A stretch of 64,000 nucleotides of DNA from an uncultured Bacteroidota bacterium. Lineage in GTDB: Bacteria > Bacteroidota > Bacteroidia > Chitinophagales > Chitinophagaceae. This document shows, piece after piece, positions 25,650 to 34,830 of the stretch. Under the pieces are notes generated by a model. That model made no database searches. It saw nothing but the letters and a program-made list of their open reading frames with translations, and was not told the origin of the DNA. The stretch is from contig CALEZD010000002.1 in the NCBI GenBank assembly GCA_937928385.1, positions 1 through 64,000 of the forward strand, written 5' to 3'. The position numbers were made by a program, and so were the translations under genes. Within the stretch, counting starts at the first letter, position 1. Each line of letters begins with the position of its first letter.

Positions 25650-27563
25650 CTAACTGATGAAATACTTTTTCCACCAGTATTGGAATACAATCAACGCCCA
25701 TATAGTGGCGTGGCTATCTTCTGGGCTGTTGCTGTGCAGCTTTTTCTTGAGTTGCTCTACTGCGTCAACATTGAATACACCCTGCTCCCGCACAAAGGAT
25801 TTTTCCAGCAGATCATTATTAATCAGTCCCCATAGTTCTTTTCTAAACCAATCCAGCAACGGTATTTCAAACCCGTGTTTCGGACGGTTGTATATTTCTT
25901 CGGGCAACATGCTGCGGAAGGCATCCTGGACGATGCGTTTCTTCATACTGCCGTCAATCTTGTACTGCTCCGGCAACGAAAAAGCGAAATCTACCACTTT
26001 ATAATCCAGGAAGGGGCTACGCACTTCCAGGCTGTTGGCCATACTCATCAGGTCTACCTTTACCAGCATGTCCCCGGTCAGAACCAGGTTCATATCTGTC
26101 AGCAGTAGTTCGTTGAAATCGTTACCGGTGAAATGTTTCAGTATTTCCTGCCTTTCCTGCTCCATCAACGCATAATCCACCCTGGCTATTGATTGGTCGC
26201 TGAGCAAGCTGTTGGTTTGTGCAACTGTATTAAATGATGCCCAACGCCAATAGCGATTTTTTACAGATAGGCTACCTCCCTCTGCAAACCTGTGTAATTG
26301 CCTGAAGAGGTTGGTGATTTTATTGCTTCTGCCGCGAGGCAATACGCTCCACAATGGCAATGCGGCCTTCACCAATGTATTCACAAAGGAACTTTGCCGC
26401 ATCTTCCATTCTGCGGCATGTTTGTTGTAGCCGGCAAATACTTCATCGCCGCCATCGCCGCTCAATGCTACAGTTACATGCTTGCGCGTGTGGTGGCAGA
26501 GTATATATTCGGGTATGGCAGATGAATCGGCAAAAGGCTCATCCATATAATTCAGTACATCGTACACATGCTCCAGGAAGTCGTTATTGGTCAGCGAGAA
26601 TACGGTGTGGTTAGTCTTGTATTTTTCTGCTACCAGTTTAGCATATTTTGTTTCGTCAAAAAACGCGTTGTCTTTATATCCTACGGAAAATGTATTTAGA
26701 TCTTTGGTGTACCTGCTGGCAAGGGCTACAACCACTGAAGAATCGATCCCTCCACTCAGGAAAGCGCCTAACGGCACATCCGATATCATCCTTTCTTGTA
26801 CGGAATAGTCCATCCGCTTCACCAGTTCTTCCTGTGCATTGTCGTAGGTATAGTTGTTATAGGCCTGCTTGTTAATTTTTATTTCATAATAAGGCTTGTA
26901 CTCCTGTATGCCTTTCGCGTTGAGAAGTATATAATGTGCTGGCTTTAGTTTGGCTACACCTTCTATCATGCTTTGCGGTTGGGGTATATAGTTGAGTTGC
27001 AGGTACTGATGCAAAACAGTGTAGTTAAGTTTTTTAGGTATGCCCCATGCCAGCAGCGACTTCATTTCTGAAGAAAAGGCGAACTCATCGGCCGTAGCAT
27101 AATAGTTCAGCGGTTTTTTGCCGTACCTGTCGCGGGCTACCAGCAGGTTGCCTGTTTCTTTGTCATATAACGCGAATGCAAAAAAACCGCTCAGCCATTC
27201 CAGGCAGTCTTTCCCATATTCTATCAGCAGGTACAGCAGCACTTCAGTATCAGAAGTGGTTTTAGGCCCGCCAATTTTCTGCCAAACTCTGTCCAGGTAT
27301 TTAGCTGATAGTTCCTTGTAATTAAAGATTTCCCCATTAAAGGCTATCGTATATCTTCCACTGACATCATTCATGGGTTGCAAAGCACCTTGAGAAGTAT
27401 CTATGATAGACAGCCTGCGGTGCCCCAGGGCGATGTTATTATGTGTATAAATATCACCACAGTCGGGTCCGCGCAAATACAATTTTTCAGTTGATTGTGT
27501 TACCTTTACGATATTGCTTAAAGCGTTATTGGTAAAGGCATAATAACCGGTAATACCACACAT
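25650..27563 (-). CDS. asnB: Glutamine-hydrolysing asparagine synthase-like amidotransferase
   Basis: Protein of 637 aa. I use ATG 27563, which puts the catalytic Cys at residue 2 (MCGITGYYAF); the longer frame would add 11 residues and remove it from the N-terminus. The glutaminase domain (HRRLSIIDTSQGALQP, FNGEIFNYKEL) is followed by the ATP-dependent synthetase domain with the PP-loop LSGGIDSSVV near residue 265. It could make asparagine, but copies inside polysaccharide loci are thought to amidate sugar carboxylates. The location here favours the second role. Confidence 0.88.
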   Translation of the reverse strand: MCGITGYYAFTNNALSNIVKVTQSTEKLYLRGPDCGDIYTHNNIALGHRRLSIIDTSQGALQPMNDVSGRYTIAFNGEIFNYKELSAKYLDRVWQKIGGPKTTSDTEVLLYLLIEYGKDCLEWLSGFFAFALYDKETGNLLVARDRYGKKPLNYYATADEFAFSSEMKSLLAWGIPKKLNYTVLHQYLQLNYIPQPQSMIEGVAKLKPAHYILLNAKGIQEYKPYYEIKINKQAYNNYTYDNAQEELVKRMDYSVQERMISDVPLGAFLSGGIDSSVVVALASRYTKDLNTFSVGYKDNAFFDETKYAKLVAEKYKTNHTVFSLTNNDFLEHVYDVLNYMDEPFADSSAIPEYILCHHTRKHVTVALSGDGGDEVFAGYNKHAAEWKMRQSSFVNTLVKAALPLWSVLPRGRSNKITNLFRQLHRFAEGGSLSVKNRYWRWASFNTVAQTNSLLSDQSIARVDYALMEQERQEILKHFTGNDFNELLLTDMNLVLTGDMLVKVDLMSMANSLEVRSPFLDYKVVDFAFSLPEQYKIDGSMKKRIVQDAFRSMLPEEIYNRPKHGFEIPLLDWFRKELWGLINNDLLEKSFVREQGVFNVDAVEQLKKKLHSNSPEDSHATIWALIVFQYWWKKYFIS

Positions 27564-27581
27564 GCAGAGTAGTTGTTTTGA

Positions 27582-27589
27582 CAAATATA
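27582..27589 (-). promoter_or_regulatory. Candidate -7 element of asnB
   Basis: On the reverse strand this reads TATATTTG (TAnnTTTG), 18 bases before the asnB ATG, in the 48-base divergent gap to the membrane protein gene. The -33 position reads TTGC, only partly matching. Confidence 0.5.
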
Positions 27590-27611
27590 GGAACAAAGAA
27601 ATTCGGGGGCA

Positions 27612-29021
27612 ATGTACGAATCAGATTATCTGCAATTTATAGGTTTTATTGACTTCCTGTTACTGCCTTTTTACCTGGTAGCCATATTCTTTGTCGCTTA
27701 CCAGATACGCGAGCGCAGGTATCCTGTAGGGCATCCCTGGCGAAAGTATTTTATGCCGGGGCTTATATTTAAAATAGGCGGAGCGATATTCATTAGCCTT
27801 ATCTACAGGTATTACTATGGATGGGGCGATACAGCACTGTATCACTGGCATGCCAAACTAATTAATAGCGCGTTCGACGAGAGTTTTACCAAGTGGTATA
27901 ATATGTTGTTCCGCATACCGGAATGGTACGAGGGAGGATATTCTAAGTATATATCACAAATGGACTGGTACCAGGCCCCTGCGGAATATACCGTATGTAC
28001 CATTGTTGCTATATTAATGATATTTACCTTCAACACCTTCTTGCCTACTGCGGTGATATTGGCTGCGATAGCATTTTCTGGTATCTGGGCTTTGTTCCGC
28101 ACCTTTGCTACCAAGTTTCCTGACTACACAAAGTATATTGCAATAGCCACCCTGTTTATTCCCAGTACCATTATGTGGGGGTCGGGTATATTCAAGGATA
28201 CAATTTGTATGTTTAGTCTTGGATGGATGACCTACGGTGCCTTCCGTTTGCTTATCAACAGGGACTTTCGTTTCCGTACAGTAGCTATTACTGTGGTAGC
28301 ATTTGCTTTGCTGGCCACCATTAAACTATACATTCTTATCGCATTTATCCCGGCTATTATATTCTGGATTCTCGCCAGTTACTCTCATAAGGTAAGGAGT
28401 GCTTTTATGCGGTTTATATTGAAATTCGGTGTGATGGCTGTCTGTATTGGAGGTTTCGTGTACGTGATGCAGGAGTATTCCGAAGTGTTCGGTAAGTATT
28501 CACTGGACAAAATTGCAAATACGTCTTACCTGATCAGCAGTTACATACAGGAGCAGTCGGGTGATGAGGGTAGTGCCTACAACCTGGGAGAGATGGACCC
28601 TTCTGCAATCGGTATGCTGTCAAAGTTTCCTGCTGCGGTAAACGTGACTCTCTTCCGTCCCTACTTGTGGGAAACGCGTAAGGTTATCCAGCTCATTAAC
28701 GCCCTGGAAGCCACAATACTACTGCTGGTGACTATAAAAGTATTCGTATCAGTCGGGTTCATGCAGTTTTGGCGAACAGTATTTTCAGACCCAACGATAC
28801 AGTTTTGTATGATATTTACCCTTGTATTCGCATTTGCGGTGGGGGTATCATCGGGCAACTTCGGTACGCTGTCCCGCTACCGCATTCCTTGTCTGCCTTT
28901 TTATGGTCTTACACTGGTGCTGGTGTATTATAAACACTTCCCGATACAAATTAACCTCTTGTCATTCGGGATTGTGAGCCGTAGAAAAATAGCCTGGTTT
29001 AATAAAGGAATAGCCGGGTAA
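27612..29021 (+). CDS. Polytopic membrane protein, candidate polysaccharide polymerase (Wzy-like)
   Basis: Protein of 469 aa with about ten hydrophobic segments and larger hydrophilic loops (GYSKYISQMDWYQAPAEYT and IANTSYLISSYIQEQSG regions). It is the only gene of the locus read rightward, diverging from asnB and converging on a glycosyltransferase with a 23-base overlap. Wzy polymerases are poorly conserved and recognised mainly by topology and position. This is the only polytopic candidate in the locus. I found no family motif, so a GT-C enzyme is also possible. Confidence 0.6.
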   Translation: MYESDYLQFIGFIDFLLLPFYLVAIFFVAYQIRERRYPVGHPWRKYFMPGLIFKIGGAIFISLIYRYYYGWGDTALYHWHAKLINSAFDESFTKWYNMLFRIPEWYEGGYSKYISQMDWYQAPAEYTVCTIVAILMIFTFNTFLPTAVILAAIAFSGIWALFRTFATKFPDYTKYIAIATLFIPSTIMWGSGIFKDTICMFSLGWMTYGAFRLLINRDFRFRTVAITVVAFALLATIKLYILIAFIPAIIFWILASYSHKVRSAFMRFILKFGVMAVCIGGFVYVMQEYSEVFGKYSLDKIANTSYLISSYIQEQSGDEGSAYNLGEMDPSAIGMLSKFPAAVNVTLFRPYLWETRKVIQLINALEATILLLVTIKVFVSVGFMQFWRTVFSDPTIQFCMIFTLVFAFAVGVSSGNFGTLSRYRIPCLPFYGLTLVLVYYKHFPIQINLLSFGIVSRRKIAWFNKGIAG

Positions 29022-30084
29022 ATTTTTCTTTGTTGGCGGCTATGCTGTATCCTTGCTGCATTTTCAGCCTGCCTGCGGTGCCTGCCTTTTTTCTGAATTC
29101 CACGTCAGATACCAATGCTTTTATGGCGGATTTCCATTCATCGATAGTGCTGCACAAATATCCATTAGTACTGTCCTCAACTATTACTTTGTTAACGCCT
29201 ACCGGGCTGGCAATAGCGGGTATGCCTAATGATAAGTATTGTATGAGTTTAAAACCGCATTTACCCTCACTCCATGCATCATCCTTAAGAGGCATTACAC
29301 CGATGTCTATTTTCAGCAAGTCCGGTATCTCTGTTGTCTCATTCCAGGGGATGTACTCCCAGTTGCGCAAAGGTAGCTCCGGCTTTTTGTTGGCTATAAG
29401 TATAAACCTGGTATTCAGTTCCTGTTCAGCATATACCAGTACATCCATTATCTCATCCAGGTAGGGTATAGTAGAATGGCTACCCGTCCAACCTATAGTT
29501 ACCTGTCCCGTTGTATGCTCCTTTAGTCCATTGTGCATACGCTCCATATCCACGCAGGTAGGTATCAACACTACGTTGCTGTTGTATTGCTGTGCATAGT
29601 TGCACAGGTATTCATTTCCACCAACTACGGTATGAGACCATTTACAGATGTACCGTACTTTCCAGAATGATTTCAACCAGGACACAAAACGGTTTTCGCT
29701 GCTGGTATTCGGTATCCATATCGCATCGTCAAAGTCAAATATCATTTTCTTGCGCCAAAGCTTCGCAACTATCCACTCAAATACAGGCGGACCCATCGGG
29801 GCTCCTTCGCGGTGTACAAATACATAATCGTATTTGTGTACATCAAATAATACAGTCTTAAGACGTTTCAGGTAACCCTTGATAATGCCCGCTGTTTTCT
29901 GCATAGCAGAGCCTTTTTTGTATAATAAATCCCATGTACGGGCGCTGATAAATGGTGCGATGGTATATTCAATGCCGGCTTCCTGCAAATAGGGCTCAAA
30001 TAATTCAACACGAAAGCGCTGTGAGGGCGCGTGCCGCACAGGGTAAGGAACCATGAATAAAACTTTTGGCTTTTTCGTGCTCAT
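28999..30084 (-). CDS. GT4-type glycosyltransferase
   Basis: Protein of 361 aa with a GT-B layout: N-terminal PKVLFMVPYPVRHAPSQRFR, an internal DDAIWIPNTS, a hinge, and the C-domain IGWTGSHSTIPYL, IGVMPLKDDAWSEGKCGFKL, GIPAIASPVGVN. The EX7E region is modified (EGKCGFKLIQYL). Cytoplasmic, acting on the growing repeat unit. Its start overlaps the stop of the upstream gene by 4 bases (ATGA type), so translation is probably coupled. Confidence 0.82.
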   Translation of the reverse strand: MSTKKPKVLFMVPYPVRHAPSQRFRVELFEPYLQEAGIEYTIAPFISARTWDLLYKKGSAMQKTAGIIKGYLKRLKTVLFDVHKYDYVFVHREGAPMGPPVFEWIVAKLWRKKMIFDFDDAIWIPNTSSENRFVSWLKSFWKVRYICKWSHTVVGGNEYLCNYAQQYNSNVVLIPTCVDMERMHNGLKEHTTGQVTIGWTGSHSTIPYLDEIMDVLVYAEQELNTRFILIANKKPELPLRNWEYIPWNETTEIPDLLKIDIGVMPLKDDAWSEGKCGFKLIQYLSLGIPAIASPVGVNKVIVEDSTNGYLCSTIDEWKSAIKALVSDVEFRKKAGTAGRLKMQQGYSIAANKEKFTRLFLY

Positions 30085-31190
30085 GTTGCTGTAGTTAATA
30101 TTTGCCGCATCTGTTGTTTATACTCTTCTGTGTTGAATTTATTTCTTACATACGCCTTGCCTGCAATGGCATATTGCTTGCGCAATGCAGCATCTTCGGC
30201 TAAACGCAAGATAGCATCAGACATAGCATTTATGTTCTTTACCGGTACCGTAATGCCGGTATATCCATTGTTAATAATCTCTTCAGGCCCGCCGCACCTG
30301 GTAGCTGCTAATGCCGTACCGTAAAAGGCGGCTTCTAAGCAAGTCATTGAAAAAGACTCGGCTTCTGAAAAGTTCAATACAATATCTGCTTCTTTTATGG
30401 AGGCTTCAATATTACTGTTGAATGGGGCAAACTGTACCACCTCTGATAATCCTAGTTCTTTAGTGCGTTCTTCAAGAGATTGTTTGAATGCCCTGTTTTT
30501 TTCTAAGCCCATATCTCCACCCATAAAGGTGAGCGTTATTTTTTTGCTTTGTTCGTATGCTATTGCAAAAGCTTCCAGGGCAGCATCTTGCCCTTTGCCC
30601 TGTATATAGTTGGCCAGGTATAGTATGGATATCGTGTCTTTTACGGTATAGTCTTTTTCAGGCAAATTTTCAGTGAGCTGCACAGGGTCGTATACCCTTA
30701 CAGCTTTGGGGTGTGCAGGTAGTTGTTTCAGTACAGCATCTGATACAGCTATCATCCTGTGCGAATATTTCAAACCGCAGTTTATCCAGATTTTCCGCAA
30801 AGCACCCGGCATTACCGATGGGAGGAACCGTACATAGGTCAATAATTTCCCCTTGAACCCAAACGTTTTGGCCATTACCCCTAGCATATTGTAGAAATCA
30901 TTCACCTGCACTACGTCCACTTGCTCTTCGTGTAATATTTTCAGCAGGCTTATAGTATTACGCAATAGAGAAAAAGGATAAAGCAATAGTACACCTAGGG
31001 AACGCTTAATCTCAACCATGGGGATTGTGTATACGGTAATGCCTTTATCCCTGAGTGTTTGTACAAGATTGCTGCTTTCATTCAATACGAAGATAAACCT
31101 GTGTTCATCAGATAACAATTCAGCCTCGTTTAGTGCGCATTTAAATGCACCCGTGAAAGCTGTTGAGTTATCTATGATCAATATGGTCAC
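30081..31190 (-). CDS. GT4-type glycosyltransferase
   Basis: Protein of 369 aa. The start is GTG at 31190 (TILIIDNSTAFTGA); no upstream ATG fits. The C-domain has ILYLANYIQGKGQDAALEAF and NFSEAESFSMTCLEAAFYG, the donor-binding EX7E signature. The N-domain carries VQVNDFYNMLGVMAKTFGF. Overlaps the next gene by 4 bases. Acceptor and donor cannot be read from sequence. Confidence 0.85.
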   Translation of the reverse strand: MTILIIDNSTAFTGAFKCALNEAELLSDEHRFIFVLNESSNLVQTLRDKGITVYTIPMVEIKRSLGVLLLYPFSLLRNTISLLKILHEEQVDVVQVNDFYNMLGVMAKTFGFKGKLLTYVRFLPSVMPGALRKIWINCGLKYSHRMIAVSDAVLKQLPAHPKAVRVYDPVQLTENLPEKDYTVKDTISILYLANYIQGKGQDAALEAFAIAYEQSKKITLTFMGGDMGLEKNRAFKQSLEERTKELGLSEVVQFAPFNSNIEASIKEADIVLNFSEAESFSMTCLEAAFYGTALAATRCGGPEEIINNGYTGITVPVKNINAMSDAILRLAEDAALRKQYAIAGKAYVRNKFNTEEYKQQMRQILTTAT

Positions 31191-31202
31191 TTTTGTATTT
31201 AT

Positions 31203-32408
31203 TTAGCCGATTACTTTTTGCCACTCGCCAAGTAGTGTGTTCAAAGTAAAGCGATTAGTTAGTTTATTAAAATCATCAGTTGATGGGGTAGGGCTATCCA
31301 GCCAATAGTTAATTTCATCAGTCCATTGGGTGGCAATATCTTCTGTTATATCGTGCAGTAGCGGCAACAGCGTACCTGCAGGAGTGCGGATAGCCTGTGT
31401 TACTGGTTCGTGCCCCAGGCCTGGCACATTTAGTATTTCCCTTGGCCCTGTGGGGCAGTCTGTACTTACTACCGGCTTGTTACATATCAATGCTTCCGCG
31501 AGTACATTCGGAAAGCCTTCCCAGGATGATGAAAGTGCGAACAACGTACTATGTTTATAATATTTGAATGCATTTGTCTGGAAGCCCATAAAGTATATAT
31601 CTGCATCTTCATACTTGCCATTCCAGTTGCATACTTTCAGATTAAGATTTGAAGCCAGTGCCTCAAGTTCAGCATGTAATTCTCCATCGCCTAATATCAT
31701 CAACCTTGCATCCGCATGATCTTTTACTCGTTTGAGTATTCTTATCAACTTGTCATGTTCTTTGGCTACATGCAACCTGCCCGATGTGATAATAACTTGC
31801 TTCGAAAATATTTTTTCTTCTTCAGTAGTCAGCGTTTGGTTGGCGTTGTTTAATATTTCTTCTACTTCATAAAAGTTGAAAATCACTTTTAGCTTGTTGT
31901 AGCTGATATTGAAGTATGTATGTAGTTCTTCTGCAAGTGCCTGGGTAACACAAACAATAGTATCTGCCCGCTTATACAGGAAGGGTATTAAAGCTTTTTT
32001 GCGTACAGTACCCATCCAGCCGCTGATGACCTTATCAAACATCTTGGAACCCCTGATGCTCAATACTATCTTTTCACGTCCTTTGGTCAGCACATTCACA
32101 TAGTCGGGCCCTTCCAGGAAACTAATGGACACATCAATCTTATATGCTTTTTTTATTTCCTTTATTCTTCTCAACCTGTACCGCCATGCACCAATCTTTT
32201 GCAATGCATTCTTGCTTTCAGGCGGGTCCACAAATATGACCTCTTCACAGGTTTTATAGTATTGTGTCCTGTCTTTGCCGGAAAGTATACATAATACCAC
32301 ATTGTAACCCGCCTGCTCCAGGTGATAACTCAGCAGCGATATGGAGCGCTCTGCACCGCCTTTCCCCAATTCAGAGCCTAGTAACAGTATATTTTTCTTA
32401 TCGGCCAT
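31203..32408 (-). CDS. GT4-type glycosyltransferase
   Basis: Protein of 401 aa. N-terminal ILLLGSELGKGGAERSISLL is the glycine-rich acceptor-domain motif of GT4 enzymes. The C-domain carries VIITSGRLHVAKEHDKLIRI and SSSWEGFPNVLAEALICN. Its start lies 11 bases inside the end of the upstream gene. One of seven GT4-type enzymes in this operon. Confidence 0.87.
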   Translation of the reverse strand: MADKKNILLLGSELGKGGAERSISLLSYHLEQAGYNVVLCILSGKDRTQYYKTCEEVIFVDPPESKNALQKIGAWRYRLRRIKEIKKAYKIDVSISFLEGPDYVNVLTKGREKIVLSIRGSKMFDKVISGWMGTVRKKALIPFLYKRADTIVCVTQALAEELHTYFNISYNKLKVIFNFYEVEEILNNANQTLTTEEEKIFSKQVIITSGRLHVAKEHDKLIRILKRVKDHADARLMILGDGELHAELEALASNLNLKVCNWNGKYEDADIYFMGFQTNAFKYYKHSTLFALSSSWEGFPNVLAEALICNKPVVSTDCPTGPREILNVPGLGHEPVTQAIRTPAGTLLPLLHDITEDIATQWTDEINYWLDSPTPSTDDFNKLTNRFTLNTLLGEWQKVIG

Positions 32409-33606
32409 CCAACTGTTTTTCTAAATATTCGCTCACCTCAATGATGAAGTCTTCAAAACTATAATTGTCCATGTTCTCTTTCGCATGAATGCCAATCGCT
32501 GCATTTTCTTCGCGGTGTTGGTATGCCCAGAGTATTTTTTCTTTTATTGCTTGTGCGTCCCTTATAGGCACTATGTATCCGCCTCCTTTACCCCGGCCTA
32601 TCAATTCGCTGGAACCTGCATTGTCGGTAATCAGTACAGGCACAGCATAGTGTGCCGCCTCCAGGGCGGATACAGGTGCGCCATCTATCAGGCTGGGTGC
32701 TGCAAATAAGTCCAGTTGTTTCATGAAGCCTGCAATGTCGGTTACTTGCCCCAGGAATTTCACTTTAGTGAGATTACTGAAACGGGTCTTTACATATTCA
32801 TCCACAATAGGGTGCAGTGGGCCGCCAATTAACAACTCAATGTCCGCAGTGTCATTTTCTTTTACTATTTCTTCCCAAGCTTCCAGTAGGTAATGTAAAC
32901 CTTTTAATACAACGGTGTAAGCCAGGTATCCCACCACAAACTTACCGCTGTTGTTTTTTTTGTCGTTAATATCAAAGGCCGGGAAGTCGGGTGTCATGTG
33001 TCCGGTCATGTTGATATTCTCACCTTTGAAGACGCGGGATACAGCATAGGTTTTGTATGCTGTGGGTAAAGAACCTATAACAACGTCCAGGTATTGCATG
33101 GTGTCGTTGAAATATTGATTCCGTTTGTCGTATGTATAGGAGTCTATTGCCGTAGCGCCCAGTTTTTTATTCTCTTCGCTTACTATATCATACATATAGT
33201 TGTCTTCAGGTGTGCCGGATAGCAATATGGTTTTGATACCCAGGCGCTTTGCTTTTCTGAATGTGCGTTTCAGGTAGGGCTGCGTGGCAAACACAATGTC
33301 AACTGAATTATCTACTTTTTGCGCGCAAAACCAGTCGAACAGGCGTTCCTGCAAAAAGCGGAACTTATGCGTTTTGAAATTGAAGATATTATTCAGTTTA
33401 TTGAGTATGAATAGGTAGTACCGGGAAAAGAATGATACCGGCTCGCTGGGGAAAGGTGTTTCAAACTTGCCTTTGGAATGTACCACGAAAATTTTCAGCA
33501 AACCCCTGCGGTGCAGCTCTTTCGAGAGGAGATAGCCTAATCTTGCCATACCCTGCCCACTGGTGGCAGTTAGCGATTGAAAAGATATGACTATTACTTT
33601 ACCCAT
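32398..33606 (-). CDS. GT4-type glycosyltransferase, tandem twin of the next gene
   Basis: Protein of 402 aa. N-terminal VIVISFQSLTATSGQGMARL, then HSKGKFETPFPS and SRYYLFILNKLN. The C-domain has VVGYLAYTVVLKGLHYLLEA and SLIDGAPVSALEAAHYAVPV. These features are shared, in the same order, with the gene at 33610-34827, showing a tandem duplication followed by divergence. Four bases separate the two genes. Confidence 0.85.
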   Translation of the reverse strand: MGKVIVISFQSLTATSGQGMARLGYLLSKELHRRGLLKIFVVHSKGKFETPFPSEPVSFFSRYYLFILNKLNNIFNFKTHKFRFLQERLFDWFCAQKVDNSVDIVFATQPYLKRTFRKAKRLGIKTILLSGTPEDNYMYDIVSEENKKLGATAIDSYTYDKRNQYFNDTMQYLDVVIGSLPTAYKTYAVSRVFKGENINMTGHMTPDFPAFDINDKKNNSGKFVVGYLAYTVVLKGLHYLLEAWEEIVKENDTADIELLIGGPLHPIVDEYVKTRFSNLTKVKFLGQVTDIAGFMKQLDLFAAPSLIDGAPVSALEAAHYAVPVLITDNAGSSELIGRGKGGGYIVPIRDAQAIKEKILWAYQHREENAAIGIHAKENMDNYSFEDFIIEVSEYLEKQLDGR

Positions 33607-33609
33607 AGT

Positions 33610-34827
33610 TTACTTATTGTGTGCTGCCAGTGTTTGTTCAAGATAATCAGTAACATTGACAATAAACGCTTCCATACTGTAACCATCCAGTAACTCTTTC
33701 CCGGTCTTGCCCATTTGTATGGCTTCCTGCCTGTTATGATAGGCCCAAAGTATCGTATCTATTATAGCTTCAGTATCCCTTATGGGTATTACTTTACAGC
33801 CACCAGGTTTGCGACTGAGTAACTCTGCTGAACCACAGTTTTCAGTCAATACAACAGGCACTCCATAATGTGCAGCCTCAAGGGCTACATAAGGCCCCGC
33901 ATCTGTCAGGCTCGGAATAACGCACAGGTCTTTATGCTCCAGCATTGTAGTCACATCTTCTACACGGCCCAGGTATTGTACGTTTTTTAATCCTTTAAAG
34001 TGCGTATCAAAGTAGTCTTTCAGTGCTCCATCAATACGGCCTATAATATGTAACCTTAGGTTATCATGCCCGCTTTGAGACATCAAGTCTTTCCACGCTT
34101 CCAGCAGGTACTGTAATCCTTTCAGGGGAACAGTCGTAGCGATATATATTACATCATAAGTCTCGCGGGCAGGCTTTTCCCTGTATTCGTATGGTTTGAA
34201 ATCCGGCTTCAGGTGGCCGTTTATTTTTATTACTTCGTGCTTGCGCCCGGTATCAGCATAAGATTCGTACACTGTAGGATAAGTACAAAGTACAGTATCC
34301 ACGTACACTATCGAATCGTTATAAAATTTTATCCTGGGTTGATAGGTGTACGGTTCGGGCCTGTTGATACCCAGCTTTTTATTCTCTTCCGAAACTATTT
34401 TGTAGATATAATTTTCTTCATGGTTGGCAGGTACATAAATGATTTTAATACCCATTTTTTTTGCTTTGGAATAAGTCCTTTTCAGATGGGCGTTGGTGGT
34501 AAACAGTATATCAATATCCGGTGTGATATGCGCGCAGCATTGAATATCAAATAAATGCTCCTGAATCAACCTGAACCTGTAATCAGGTAATTTGATAAAC
34601 CTGTTCAGTTTGTTCAGCAAAAACAGGTAGTACCTCGACAACCCTGAAACCGCAGCTGATGGAAATGAAGTTTCATACTTGCCTTTTGACGATACGATGA
34701 ATTTTTTCAGCAAACCCCGCTTATGCAATTGTTCAGAAACATAGTAGCCCAGCTTCGCCATGCCACCACCACTTTTGGCAGTCAGCGATTGAAATGATAC
34801 TACTAATATTTTCCCTTGCTCCTTCAT
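33610..34827 (-). CDS. GT4-type glycosyltransferase, tandem twin of the previous gene
   Basis: Protein of 405 aa. N-terminal ILVVSFQSLTAKSGGGMAKL, SSKGKYETSFPS, SRYYLFLLNKLN; C-domain VPLKGLQYLLEAWKDL and SLTDAGPYVALEAAHYGVP. It is clearly paralogous to its neighbour and may add a related sugar at the next position. Three bases separate it from the deacetylase-like gene upstream. Confidence 0.85.
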   Translation of the reverse strand: MKEQGKILVVSFQSLTAKSGGGMAKLGYYVSEQLHKRGLLKKFIVSSKGKYETSFPSAAVSGLSRYYLFLLNKLNRFIKLPDYRFRLIQEHLFDIQCCAHITPDIDILFTTNAHLKRTYSKAKKMGIKIIYVPANHEENYIYKIVSEENKKLGINRPEPYTYQPRIKFYNDSIVYVDTVLCTYPTVYESYADTGRKHEVIKINGHLKPDFKPYEYREKPARETYDVIYIATTVPLKGLQYLLEAWKDLMSQSGHDNLRLHIIGRIDGALKDYFDTHFKGLKNVQYLGRVEDVTTMLEHKDLCVIPSLTDAGPYVALEAAHYGVPVVLTENCGSAELLSRKPGGCKVIPIRDTEAIIDTILWAYHNRQEAIQMGKTGKELLDGYSMEAFIVNVTDYLEQTLAAHNK

Positions 34828-34830
34828 TAG

